Positions 18,304 through 26,570 of a stretch of DNA of 64,000 nt are shown one piece after another. Each line of letters begins with the position of its first letter. Position 1 is the first letter of the stretch. The translations under genes were made by a program, and so were the position numbers. Below the pieces are notes generated by a model. That model was given only the letters and a program-made list of their open reading frames with translations, did no database searches and was not told the DNA's origin. Source of the stretch: Paenibacillus sp. SYP-B3998 (GTDB lineage: Bacteria; Bacillota; Bacilli; Paenibacillales; NBRC-103111); contig NZ_JAAIKC010000001.1 of the NCBI RefSeq assembly GCF_010820665.1, positions 992,001-1,056,000 on the forward strand. Direction: 5' to 3'.

Positions 18304-19221
18304 TTGACCGATGACCGCAAAGTACCCGCCCTGCCAAGCCCTAAACCACGAGCGCGTACGAATCGGAAGCTACTCGGCTTTTTGTTTGTTTTTTTCATTA
18401 CGGTGTTGGTGATTCTCTTTTTTCAGTCGTCGCTTAGCCGGATTAGCACGATACAGATTGAAGGGAATGAACTACTTTCCTCGGAGGCGATAGGACAAGC
18501 ATCTCTAGTTACTGTGGGTGAACGTTTTTTCGCAGTGAACTCATCGACGATTGAACAGCGTGTAGCAAAGCTTCCCGTTGTTAAGATGGCGAAGGTTACG
18601 AAGCATTTCCCAGGGGTCATCAACATCGCTGTGGTCGAGTATCCTAAGGTTGCCATTCAGATAGGGGCAGAGGGAAAGAAAGAAGCTGTTCTAGCCGATG
18701 GTGCCGTCATAGCGTTTCCTACAGGCAGTATTCCGTTGGATATGCCAATTCTCACGGGCTGGTCCGATGGTGATCCGAACAAAGCGGCTCTATGCAAGGT
18801 ATTGGGAGAGATTCCAGCTAGCAGCCTTTCGGATATTTCTGAAATAAAACCGGATCCGTCTGACTCGTATCCTGACAAAATCAAGCTTTATACGAGGTCT
18901 CAATTCGAGGTGTATACGACAATAGCGTATCTAGCTGAGAAAATTGACAATTTGCCTGCCTATATAGCAAGCTTACAAGAAGATCACATCACGGATGGCA
19001 TTATTAAAATGCTTGAAGTTGATAATCATGCTCCATTTGATCCGAATGTTGAACCAAAGAGCGAATCTAATAGTCAAACAAATCAGAAAGCACTAAAGAG
19101 TCCGAGTCCTTCACCGAATCCAAATAAGGAAACTGGGAAGTCGGGTGGAAAGTCAACTCCCAAACCAACACCAAAACCGACCCCAAAGGAAATGCCGAAG
19201 GAAACTGTGCGTCCTTCTTGA
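18304..19221 (+). CDS. divIB: Cell division protein DivIB/FtsQ
   Basis: A 305-residue bitopic division protein: short basic cytoplasmic N-terminus (ARTNRK), one transmembrane helix at about residues 21-41, a POTRA domain beginning ISTIQIEGNELLSSEAIG, a beta domain, and a long extracellular Pro/Thr/Lys/Ser-rich tail (about 255-305). It forms the FtsQ-FtsL-FtsB type complex that activates septal synthesis. The TTG start is chosen because AGGTGG stands 8 nt upstream; the GTG codons at 18292 and 18295 fall within that ribosome site. The repetitive charged tail is longer than usual. Confidence 0.88.
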   Translation: MTDDRKVPALPSPKPRARTNRKLLGFLFVFFITVLVILFFQSSLSRISTIQIEGNELLSSEAIGQASLVTVGERFFAVNSSTIEQRVAKLPVVKMAKVTKHFPGVINIAVVEYPKVAIQIGAEGKKEAVLADGAVIAFPTGSIPLDMPILTGWSDGDPNKAALCKVLGEIPASSLSDISEIKPDPSDSYPDKIKLYTRSQFEVYTTIAYLAEKIDNLPAYIASLQEDHITDGIIKMLEVDNHAPFDPNVEPKSESNSQTNQKALKSPSPSPNPNKETGKSGGKSTPKPTPKPTPKEMPKETVRPS

Positions 19222-19408
19222 CAAAAAAAAGGCGCATGGGCTACTCAATCGTTAGAAATAATGCTAAAATTAGTTTTATGGTTTAATACGCTTAAATTAA
19301 AATAGAAGCTCATTTAATTGTCATTGCTACACATTAGACCATCGCTTTAGATGGTTGAGAGTTTCTGAATCACTAATTTTCCAATTTGTCAAAAAAAATG
19401 TAGAAAAA

Positions 19409-19435
19409 AGAGGGAATATGGTAGTAGTGTTGAAT
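19409..19435 (+). promoter_or_regulatory. Putative SigH promoter of ftsAZ
   Basis: AGAGGGAAT (8 of 9 against RnAGGAwWW), an 11-nt spacer and GTTGAAT (exact RnnGAAT) fit the SigH consensus. B. subtilis ftsAZ also has a SigH promoter that raises expression at sporulation. The rest of the 275-nt gap shows only a small hairpin (ACCATC/GATGGT) and AT-rich sequence. Confidence 0.6.
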
Positions 19436-19496
19436 AAGTACAGAAGAATCTGTGATCAACTCACTTTTTTACCAAGTTACAGGAGGTGCCAGGGGC

Positions 19497-20744
19497 TTGA
19501 GCAACAATGACATCATTGTTAGTTTGGACATCGGTACATCCAGGGTTCGTGCTATTATTGGTGAAGTCGTTAACGGAACCATTAATATAATAGGTGTAGG
19601 ATCTGCCGAGTCAGAGGGTATTCGTAAAGGCGCCATTGTCGACATCGATCAGACTGTGCACTCCATTCGCAGTGCTGTGGATCATGCTGAACGCATGGTT
19701 GGCGTACAAATTTCCGAGGTTCATGTTGGTATTTCAGGTAATCATATCGCTCTTCAATCGAGCCACGGTGTTGTTGCCGTATCCAATGAGGATCGAGAAA
19801 TCGGAGAAGAGGATATCGATCGGGTTATACAGGCAGCTAGAGTCATTGCACTACCTCCCGAGCGTGAAATCATTGGAGTCGTACCCAAGCAATATTTAGT
19901 AGATGGACAAGAAGGTATTAATGATCCGCGTGGAATGATTGGCGTCCGTTTGGAAGTGGAAGCAACAATTATTACCGGAGCGAAAACAGGCATACATAAT
20001 TTAATTCGTGTTGTAGAAAAATCCGAGCTCAAGGTGGCAGGTCTCATTTTAATGTCGCTTGCTTCTGGACAACTCGCCTTGTCGAAGGATGAGAAGTCCA
20101 TCGGGACGGTTCTGGTAGATGTAGGAGCTGGAGCTACGACGATTGCAGTATTTGAGCAGGGAAATTTGATGGCTACAACGACGATTCCGATTGGCGGGGA
20201 ATACATTAGCAATGATATCGCCATTGGTCTTCGGACACAGCTTGAGATCGCCGAGAAGATTAAACTGAAATACGGCTGCGCATCCATTGATGATTCTGCA
20301 CCTGATCATTTGTTTAAAGTGACCAGAATAGGAAGCAACGTGGAAAAAGAATTTTCGCAGGTTGACCTCGCGAATATTATCGAACCTCGTGTACAAGAAA
20401 TTTTCCATTTAATTCGTGCCGAAGTGCACCGCTTAGGATATGGAGATTTGACCGGTGGTTACGTACTTACGGGGGGGACCGTATGTATGCCAGGTATGCT
20501 CGCAGTAGCTCAAGCTGAGCTTGCAACTTCTGTTCGTATCGCTGTGCCGGATTTCATAGGTGTACGTGATCCTTCTTACACGAGTGGAGTCGGAATTATC
20601 CAGTTTGTATCCAAATACATGAAAATACGCAATTCAGGCGCTTCCAAGAAAAATATAGTTAAGTCTACTAGCAAGAAATCCTCCGATAGCAGTAAACCTG
20701 GCTTCATGGAGCGGGTGAAAAACTTCTTTAGCGAGTTTATTTAA
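19497..20744 (+). CDS. ftsA: Cell division protein FtsA
   Basis: FtsA, 415 residues, an actin-fold ATPase that tethers FtsZ to the membrane. Phosphate-binding DIGTSRVRAIIGE is at the N-terminus, VDVGAGATTIAVFEQG is the second phosphate loop, and TGGTVCMPGM the adenosine motif. The C-terminus carries a Lys/Ser-rich linker and an amphipathic helix (GFMERVKNFFSEFI) for membrane binding. The TTG start follows AGGAGG at 10 nt; the earlier ATG of the open frame lies upstream of that site. ftsZ follows within 80 nt. Confidence 0.96.
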   Translation: MSNNDIIVSLDIGTSRVRAIIGEVVNGTINIIGVGSAESEGIRKGAIVDIDQTVHSIRSAVDHAERMVGVQISEVHVGISGNHIALQSSHGVVAVSNEDREIGEEDIDRVIQAARVIALPPEREIIGVVPKQYLVDGQEGINDPRGMIGVRLEVEATIITGAKTGIHNLIRVVEKSELKVAGLILMSLASGQLALSKDEKSIGTVLVDVGAGATTIAVFEQGNLMATTTIPIGGEYISNDIAIGLRTQLEIAEKIKLKYGCASIDDSAPDHLFKVTRIGSNVEKEFSQVDLANIIEPRVQEIFHLIRAEVHRLGYGDLTGGYVLTGGTVCMPGMLAVAQAELATSVRIAVPDFIGVRDPSYTSGVGIIQFVSKYMKIRNSGASKKNIVKSTSKKSSDSSKPGFMERVKNFFSEFI

Positions 20745-20824
20745 GTCGATAGTCTTTAATCGGTTTCATGTGATAGTAAGCGGAACCAGTGCAAGTGAAT
20801 GTTAAGTTAGGGGGATATACTCGC

Positions 20825-21943
20825 ATGTTTGAATTTGATATTGATATGGATCAATTGGCGCAAATAAAAGTCATTGGTGTTGGCGGCGGCGGTAGTAACG
20901 CAGTTAACCGAATGATCGAAAATGGTGTGAAAGGTGTCGAGTTTATTACAGTAAACACGGATGCCCAAGCTCTGCATTTATCGAAATCTGTACATAAGCT
21001 GCAAATCGGGGATAAGTTGACGCGCGGTCTTGGCGCAGGGGCTAACCCTGATGTAGGAAAGAAAGCTGCTGAGGAGTCCAGAGAGCAGCTTTTGAACTCA
21101 CTTCGCGGCGCAGATATGGTATTCGTTACAGCAGGTATGGGTGGAGGAACAGGTACTGGCGCAGCACCGGTAATTGCTGAAATTGCTAAAGAAGTAGGGG
21201 CATTAACCGTTGGTGTTGTTACACGGCCCTTCACTTTTGAAGGGCGTAAGCGCTCTTTACAAGCCGAACAAGGAATTGCAGCACTCAAGGAGAAAGTAGA
21301 TACTTTGATCATTATTCCTAATGATCGCCTTCTTGAAATCGTTGATAAAAAGACGCCGATGCTAGAAGCGTTCCGTGAAGCGGATAACGTTCTACGTCAA
21401 GGTGTCCAAGGGATTTCCGATTTGATTGCGGTACCGGGTTTAATTAACTTGGATTTTGCAGATGTGAAAACGATCATGACAGAACGTGGATCAGCCCTTA
21501 TGGGAATCGGCGTAGCTACAGGTGAGAATCGTGCTGCAGAGGCAGCGAAAAAAGCAATCTCAAGTCCTTTGCTAGAAACTTCAATCGAAGGTGCTCGTGG
21601 TGTTTTGATGAACATTACAGGTGGTATGAATCTCAGCTTATATGAAGTTAATGAAGCTGCTGATATTGTCGCATCTGCATCCGATATTGAAGTTAATATG
21701 ATATTCGGTGCGGTTATCGATGATAAGCTGAAGGATGAGATTCTTGTTACAGTGATTGCCACAGGGTTTGAACACAAACAAGTGCCATCACAACAACAAG
21801 TAAAGCGCCCTGCTGTAACCACACAAGAACCAGCCTCTGATAATCGTTTGAACAATTTGCGACCTTTTGGTACGCAGCCATCAAATGATCAACTCGATAT
21901 TCCAACGTTCTTACGAAACCGTGGACGGAATACCGACAAATAA
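20825..21943 (+). CDS. ftsZ: Cell division protein FtsZ
   Basis: FtsZ, 372 residues, the tubulin-like GTPase of the Z-ring. [13 protein letters not shown], the tubulin signature [14 protein letters not shown], the T7 loop [11 protein letters not shown] and the conserved C-terminal peptide [11 protein letters not shown] (binding site for FtsA and SepF) are all present, and both ftsA and sepF occur in this window. The ATG starting [10 protein letters not shown] matches the family N-terminus and follows TAGGGGGA; a 12-codon upstream extension of the frame is not used by homologues. Confidence 0.97.
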   Translation: MFEFDIDMDQLAQIKVIGVGGGGSNAVNRMIENGVKGVEFITVNTDAQALHLSKSVHKLQIGDKLTRGLGAGANPDVGKKAAEESREQLLNSLRGADMVFVTAGMGGGTGTGAAPVIAEIAKEVGALTVGVVTRPFTFEGRKRSLQAEQGIAALKEKVDTLIIIPNDRLLEIVDKKTPMLEAFREADNVLRQGVQGISDLIAVPGLINLDFADVKTIMTERGSALMGIGVATGENRAAEAAKKAISSPLLETSIEGARGVLMNITGGMNLSLYEVNEAADIVASASDIEVNMIFGAVIDDKLKDEILVTVIATGFEHKQVPSQQQVKRPAVTTQEPASDNRLNNLRPFGTQPSNDQLDIPTFLRNRGRNTDK

Positions 21944-21962
21944 ATACACATTGTCTGTAAAG

Positions 21963-22002
21963 AGACCGAAGCCCTACTTTATGTAGAAGCTTCGGTCTTT
22001 TG
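21963..22002 (+). terminator. Terminator after ftsZ
   Basis: AGACCGAAGC pairs with GCTTCGGTCT (10 bp), with a further CTAC/GTAG pairing inside, followed by TTTTGCTATTTT. Confidence 0.85.
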
Positions 22003-22074
22003 CTATTTTAAAGGGTTTCACCTCCAAAAGTGCTGCATCAACTGACAAAAAAAGTTGAAAATAACTAGCAAGTT

Positions 22075-22107
22075 TAGACAGACTTTGAAATATGCTTCCT
22101 ATATACT
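22075..22107 (+). promoter_or_regulatory. Candidate Spo0A-dependent spoIIG promoter (long spacer)
   Basis: TAGACA and TATACT stand 21 nt apart, too far for ordinary SigA recognition but close to the 22-nt spacing of the Spo0A-activated B. subtilis spoIIG promoter. GACAGACTTTGAA and TGACAAAA around it are loosely like 0A boxes. The remaining leader (to 22312) contains an AAGGGTT/AACCCTT inverted repeat (22134-22140, 22191-22197) and no gene. Confidence 0.45.
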
Positions 22108-22312
22108 GATCTAGAACCTAAAGTTTTCGCTAGAAGGGTTGCCTGTATCGGGACTCCAAAAAGGAATGGTAACGCAGGGTGGAAATGCTTAACCCTTTTG
22201 ATTGAGTTTAGTTACCGATTGAGAAAGTTCAATGCGGACCGTGTAGGGCTCTGAAAATCTCTTTACGCTTGGGGATTTGTTCCTAGCATTTGTCTCGGGA
22301 GGTGAGGAAATT

Positions 22313-23230
22313 GTGGTCGTCTATGCGGATCTCATTTTCCTATTGAACTTTCTGATGGATGCAGCCATGCTCATGGTTACGGCCAAAACGCGGAAAATAT
22401 CGTTCAAGTGGTGGAGATTAGTAGGTTCGGCTTTTCTAGGTGCAATGTATGTGGTCATGATGTTCTTGCCTGTTCCCACCTTTCTATTTACTTTTTCTGT
22501 GAAATGTATGTTTTGCATGGGGATGATTATGACAGCTTTCGGCTTCGGCAGCTTACAAAATTTTTTGCGAAACTTGGGCGCCTTTCTTTTGGTAAATTTC
22601 GCGGTGGCTGGAGGTATGTTTGGCATTCATTATGTACTTGCTTCCTCCTCTGAGGTGATGAAAGGTATTGTTTTCACGCAATCAGGAGCGCCAATGTTCC
22701 AAGTGCAAGTTGGTATTATGTTTATCGCTGTGTTAATTTTACCATTAATTTGGTGGTTCCGAACCGTGTTTTCAAGTGTCAAGCAGCGAGAGGACCTTAC
22801 TAGTTTTTTGGCGGAGGTCACCATTTATGTGGAAGATTTCACAGCTTCATGCAAAGGACTCATTGATACAGGAAACCATCTATATGACCCGTTGACGAGA
22901 ACCCCTGTGATGATTATGGAAGTGTCGGAATGGGGTGATGTACTGCCTGGTGAATGGCTGCAGCGCATTCGTTCGGCCGATGTTGACCAAATTATTAGCG
23001 GTTTGGGTACAGAGGAATTTATTTGGCAAGATCGTTTGCGTCTTGTCCCGTATCGGGGGGTTAATCGTAATACACAGTTCATGTTGGCGATTAAGCCCGA
23101 TAAGGTGGTGATTGTATATAATAATAAGCAAATTGAGGCTTCGAAAGTGCTTATCGGTCTGGATGGAGGCAAGCTTTGTAGCGACGGTTCGTATCAAGCG
23201 ATTATCCATCCGACATTAATGTCTATTTGA
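22313..23230 (+). CDS. spoIIGA: Sporulation sigma-E factor-processing peptidase SpoIIGA
   Basis: A 305-residue membrane-bound aspartic protease that removes the pro-sequence of SigE in the mother cell. The N-terminal half has about five transmembrane helices (VYADLIFLLNFLMDA begins the first); the C-terminal half is a soluble retropepsin-like domain with the catalytic LIDTGN and LIGLDGG segments. The GTG start follows GGGAGGTGAGG and gives the family's N-terminus VVYADL; the frame is open upstream but not homologous. It precedes its substrate gene sigE, as in all spore-formers. Confidence 0.94.
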   Translation: MVVYADLIFLLNFLMDAAMLMVTAKTRKISFKWWRLVGSAFLGAMYVVMMFLPVPTFLFTFSVKCMFCMGMIMTAFGFGSLQNFLRNLGAFLLVNFAVAGGMFGIHYVLASSSEVMKGIVFTQSGAPMFQVQVGIMFIAVLILPLIWWFRTVFSSVKQREDLTSFLAEVTIYVEDFTASCKGLIDTGNHLYDPLTRTPVMIMEVSEWGDVLPGEWLQRIRSADVDQIISGLGTEEFIWQDRLRLVPYRGVNRNTQFMLAIKPDKVVIVYNNKQIEASKVLIGLDGGKLCSDGSYQAIIHPTLMSI

Positions 23231-23332
23231 TCATGAGTTCCTAGCATGATCATTTTACTAGAATTTTTTCTTGAATGTTCAGTTGCAGCTCGATTTAGTT
23301 CATATTTAAGCTCTTCTAATGGAGAGTGAAAA

Positions 23333-23402
23333 TGCTTACGTTGCAAGTTTTCCTATGGAAAACTCAGCCTATGCTTACGAAGATAGTTTTCCTACGGAAA
23401 AC
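23333..23402 (+). repeat. Tandem leader hairpins before sigE
   Basis: Two head-to-tail copies of the recurrent element. Copy 1: TGCTTACGTTGCA then AGTTTTCC/GGAAAACT with a TAT loop. Copy 2: TGCTTACGAAG then GTTTTCC/GGAAAAC with a TAC loop. The second ends 4 nt before TAGGAGG of sigE. These copies use C-C/G-G where the divIVA and lspA copies use G-C/G-C. Confidence 0.7.
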
Positions 23403-23420
23403 GTTTAGGAGGAAGTTACT

Positions 23421-24143
23421 ATGTTCTTGAAGTGGAAACTGCTATTCCAGCTGGCGTATTATCGCATTTTAATGTTCTTAGGTCTTAAGGGCGAGGAAAT
23501 CTATTACATAGGTGGTAGTGAAGCGCTGCCACCGCCACTCACGAGAGAAGAAGAAGAATACTTATTGGAAAAGTTACCGTCTGGTGATGCGGCGATTCGC
23601 GCAATGCTGATCGAACGCAATCTGAGATTGGTTGTCTATATAGCTAGAAAATTTGAAAACACAGGCATCAATATTGAGGATTTGGTTTCAATTGGTGCTA
23701 TTGGATTGATTAAGGCTGTGAACACCTTTGATCCAGAAAAAAAGATCAAGCTGGCCACATACGCATCACGTTGTATTGAGAACGAAATTCTTATGTATCT
23801 TCGTCGAAATAGCAAGATCCGTACGGAGGTCTCTTTTGATGAACCGCTGAACATAGATTGGGATGGTAACGAGCTTCTTTTGTCCGATGTTCTAGGCACA
23901 GAGAATGATACGATATATCGTAATATCGAGGAGCAAGTAGACCGTAAATTGTTACATAAAGCGCTTGATAAGCTGACGGAACGTGAACGAATCATCATGG
24001 AGCTTCGCTTCGGCTTACAAGATGGTGAGGAAAAAACGCAAAAGGATGTAGCTGATCTGCTCGGTATCTCACAATCATACATCTCCAGACTGGAAAAGCG
24101 TATCATTAAAAGGCTTCGTAAGGAATTTAATAAAATGGTTTGA
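23421..24143 (+). CDS. sigE: RNA polymerase sigma-E factor precursor
   Basis: Pro-SigE, 240 residues, the early mother-cell sporulation sigma factor. The first ~28 residues ([10 protein letters not shown] onward, hydrophobic and basic) are the inhibitory pro-sequence; SpoIIGA should cut just before the conserved [10 protein letters not shown]. Regions 2 ([29 protein letters not shown]) and 4 ([13 protein letters not shown] helix-turn-helix) are complete. It follows spoIIGA by 190 nt, a gap filled by the two leader hairpins, and is closed by its own terminator. Confidence 0.96.
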   Translation: MFLKWKLLFQLAYYRILMFLGLKGEEIYYIGGSEALPPPLTREEEEYLLEKLPSGDAAIRAMLIERNLRLVVYIARKFENTGINIEDLVSIGAIGLIKAVNTFDPEKKIKLATYASRCIENEILMYLRRNSKIRTEVSFDEPLNIDWDGNELLLSDVLGTENDTIYRNIEEQVDRKLLHKALDKLTERERIIMELRFGLQDGEEKTQKDVADLLGISQSYISRLEKRIIKRLRKEFNKMV

Positions 24144-24144
24144 A

Positions 24145-24171
24145 AAAGAGAGGATGTTCCTCTCTTTTTTA
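24145..24171 (+). terminator. Terminator between sigE and sigG
   Basis: A perfect 10-bp stem (AAAGAGAGGA with TCCTCTCTTT, TGT loop) leading into a T-run, 2 nt after the sigE stop. It would block mother-cell read-through into sigG. Confidence 0.9.
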
Positions 24172-24274
24172 TTTGAAATTTTTTTTCGGAGATCAATGCT
24201 CGAATTGTCCAGTAGTCTCGGGAGGGAGCAAGTGGAAACCCTTTTGTCAAGTGGTCCTGAGGCTTCATCAACAC

Positions 24275-24302
24275 GAATAAATCGATCTTTCACGGGGATA
24301 AT
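24275..24302 (+). promoter_or_regulatory. Candidate SigF/SigG promoter of sigG
   Basis: GAATA, a 14-nt spacer and GGGGATAAT fit the forespore pattern (SigF -10 consensus GGnnAnAnT). In B. subtilis sigG is transcribed by SigF and SigG RNA polymerase. It lies 35 nt upstream of the sigG start. Confidence 0.5.
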
Positions 24303-24336
24303 TAACAGTAATGTTTCTCCTTGGGAGGTAATCACG

Positions 24337-25119
24337 GTGACCCGAAATAAAGTCGAGATATGTGGTGTTGATACCGCCAAACTGCCTGTTCTGACGAATG
24401 CAGAAATGCGTGAGTTATTCGCTGCGCTGCAAACCAAACAGGAGCGAGCTGCAAGAGAGAAATTGGTGAATGGGAATCTCAGGTTGGTTCTCAGTGTGAT
24501 TCAACGGTTTAATAACCGGGGAGAATATGTGGATGATCTCTTCCAGGTTGGCTGCATTGGTTTAATGAAAGCCATTGATAACTTTGATTTGGGTCAAAAT
24601 GTCAAGTTTTCCACGTATGCAGTGCCGATGATTATCGGTGAAATCCGTCGCTACTTGCGCGACAATAACCCGATCCGGGTTTCTCGCTCCTTAAGGGATA
24701 TTGCTTATAAGGCGCTACAGGTTAGGGATAGTTTGACAAATCAGAACTCTCGCGAACCCACTATTTATGAAATATCAGAGGCGTTGAATGTACCTAAAGA
24801 AGATGTGGTTTTTGCGCTTGATGCCATTCAAGACCCCGTTTCGCTATTTGAGCCGATCTATCATGATGGCGGTGATCCGATCTATGTCATGGATCAAATC
24901 AGTGATGAACGTAATAAAGACATGTCTTGGATTGAAGGTATTGCGCTTAGAGAGGCGATGCGGAAACTGAACGCTAGAGAGAAGATGATTCTGTCTATGA
25001 GGTTCTTTGAAGGTAAAACACAAATGGAAGTTGCCGATGAAATCGGCATTTCACAAGCACAAGTGTCAAGGCTTGAAAAATCGGCTATTTGTCAAATGCA
25101 AAAGTACGTTAAATCGTAA
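24337..25119 (+). CDS. sigG: RNA polymerase sigma-G factor
   Basis: SigG, 260 residues, the late forespore sigma factor. The N-terminus TRNKVEICGVDTAKLPVL is the family's SpoIIAB/CsfB contact region; region 2 (NLRLVLSVIQRF, FSTYAVPMIIGEIRRYLRD) and region 4 (ISQAQVSRLEKSA) are complete. The GTG after GGGAGGT is chosen: an open frame continues 61 codons upstream but crosses the terminator and putative promoter. Lying downstream of sigE but separately transcribed is the conserved arrangement. Confidence 0.96.
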   Translation: MTRNKVEICGVDTAKLPVLTNAEMRELFAALQTKQERAAREKLVNGNLRLVLSVIQRFNNRGEYVDDLFQVGCIGLMKAIDNFDLGQNVKFSTYAVPMIIGEIRRYLRDNNPIRVSRSLRDIAYKALQVRDSLTNQNSREPTIYEISEALNVPKEDVVFALDAIQDPVSLFEPIYHDGGDPIYVMDQISDERNKDMSWIEGIALREAMRKLNAREKMILSMRFFEGKTQMEVADEIGISQAQVSRLEKSAICQMQKYVKS

Positions 25120-25132
25120 AAGATGTACATAG

Positions 25133-25176
25133 AAGACCAGATCGGCAGTTAGATGAGCCGTGAAGGTCTTTTTTTG
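25133..25176 (+). terminator. Terminator after sigG
   Basis: AAGACC/GGTCTT enclosing an inner CGGC/GCCG pairing, followed by a run of seven T. Confidence 0.75.
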
Positions 25177-25262
25177 CTTTTACAGGACATTTTGCTTATG
25201 TCTCACATATACTAGTACAAAGCAAGCAAAAAACTTGATAAGATTCGTGGTGAATAGACCTG

Positions 25263-25562
25263 ATGAAAATATCCGATTTCCAGACGAAGGATGTCATTAA
25301 TATTGTGGATGGCAAAAAGCTTGGACAGATCAGTGATTTAGAGCTTGATTTGCGTCAAGGGCGTATTGAATCAATCGTTGTTCCTAATCACAGTCGCTTC
25401 TTTGGGCTGTTTGGCACAGGTACAGACGTTATTATTCCTTGGAAGCACATTGTGAAAATAGGTGCGGATGTCGTCCTCGTTAAATTAGATGATGCGCGTC
25501 CTTATCGGCAAAATGAAGAGAATGAGCAAGTGTACGAGGTTAACAGGCAATTTCGAAATTGA
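25263..25562 (+). CDS. ylmC: YlmC/YmxH family PRC-barrel sporulation protein
   Basis: A 99-residue PRC-barrel protein (MKISDFQTKDVINIVDGKKLGQISDLELD, then VVPNHSRFFGLFG and VIIPWKHIVKIG). Members of the YlmC/YmxH family are spore-former proteins whose exact role is not established. Here, as in Bacillus, it follows sigG and precedes the ylm genes, which suggests late sporulation expression, although I could not fix a promoter; TCACATATACT upstream only loosely resembles a SigE -10. No strong ribosome site is visible. Confidence 0.85.
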   Translation: MKISDFQTKDVINIVDGKKLGQISDLELDLRQGRIESIVVPNHSRFFGLFGTGTDVIIPWKHIVKIGADVVLVKLDDARPYRQNEENEQVYEVNRQFRN

Positions 25563-25677
25563 GGGAAGGCACGCGTGCAAGAGCAGCTGTCTAGAGGGCG
25601 AGCCTCGCTGATATCGTGTGTCTTTTTGTTTTGTGCTAAAGTAAGAATATACAATGTTAGTTAAGGGAGAGACAGAC

Positions 25678-26523
25678 GTGGAACCATTTGTGAAACAAAT
25701 GCAAGAAGGACAACCCGTCCTATTTATGATAGCAAGTTGGATGCGTCAATTTTCAGATCTCACAGCAGGCTTTACCTCCCGTCATGGTGGTGTCAGTGAA
25801 AGCCCTTATGCTTCTTTAAATGGAGGCTTGCATGTGAAGGACAGAGATAACCATGTGATCAGAAATAGACAGTTGTTAGCTCAGGCTCTCGGTCAGCCTT
25901 TCGAAGCTTTCACCTATGCAGAACAAGTACACAGCAATGAAGTGATTGTTATAGGAAAGCAAGAGAAAGGTTTGGGGAGGAACTCTAGAGAAGAAGCGAT
26001 TCAGGCGAAAGATGCTTTCATTACGAATGAGCAAGGCACTGTGCTTTGCGCTCAGTTTGCGGATTGTGTGCCGCTATTTTTCTATGATCCGGTTAATCGG
26101 GCGGTCGGTTTGGCACATGCGGGGTGGAAGGGGACAGTACTAAACATTTCCATGGCTACTATATCCGCAATGACACATACTTTTGGTAGCTTGCCTGAAC
26201 ATATTCACGCTGTGATTGGACCATCCATTGGTGCTTGCTGCTATGAGGTGGATGAAACGGTTGCAGGACGCGTTCGAGAAGTGCTTTCAGATGTTAAAGC
26301 TTCAACCCTCAGTAACAAACAAATACTTAGAGGACTTAAGAGCGGAAAGTTCATGCTGAATTTACAGGAATTAAACCGAATTTTGATTGAGCAAGCAGGA
26401 ATTTTGTCGTCCCATATCGAAGTAACTCAGTTATGTACAAGTTGTAGAACTGACGAGTTCTTTTCACATCGAAAAGAAGGCGGCGTTACAGGTAGAATGA
26501 TTGCATGGATTGGACTGACGTAA
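25678..26523 (+). CDS. pgeF: Peptidoglycan editing factor PgeF (YlmD, multicopper-oxidase fold)
   Basis: A 281-residue YlmD/YfiH-family protein (laccase-like DUF152 domain). Homologues hydrolyse misincorporated peptides in muropeptide precursors and show purine nucleosidase activity. Zn-ligand motifs are intact: AEQVHSNEV (His), CAQFADCVPLFFYD (Cys) and HAGWKGT (His). GPSIGACCYEV is the C-terminal family signature. The GTG is chosen after AAGGGAGA; the frame runs eight codons further upstream. It sits in the ylm cluster next to ylmE, consistent with a wall-linked job. Confidence 0.88.
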   Translation: MEPFVKQMQEGQPVLFMIASWMRQFSDLTAGFTSRHGGVSESPYASLNGGLHVKDRDNHVIRNRQLLAQALGQPFEAFTYAEQVHSNEVIVIGKQEKGLGRNSREEAIQAKDAFITNEQGTVLCAQFADCVPLFFYDPVNRAVGLAHAGWKGTVLNISMATISAMTHTFGSLPEHIHAVIGPSIGACCYEVDETVAGRVREVLSDVKASTLSNKQILRGLKSGKFMLNLQELNRILIEQAGILSSHIEVTQLCTSCRTDEFFSHRKEGGVTGRMIAWIGLT

Positions 26524-26570
26524 CGAAGTACAGATGACAGCGGTGTGTTGAATAGAGGTGGGCTTATCAA

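Noticed and set aside
19338..19355. Terminator after divIB
   Set aside because: The ACCATC/GATGGT hairpin is short and has no T-run.
22134..22197. Riboswitch in the spoIIGA leader
   Set aside because: Only a 7-bp inverted repeat with a 50-nt loop is visible; no known riboswitch consensus matches.
24154..24336. Extended N-terminus of SigG
   Set aside because: The extra 61 codons cross the sigE terminator and candidate promoter, are not family-like, and the GTG at 24337 has a good ribosome site and the conserved N-terminus.
25195..25215. SigE promoter before ylmC
   Set aside because: CATATACT resembles the SigE -10 but no -35 at the right spacing was found.
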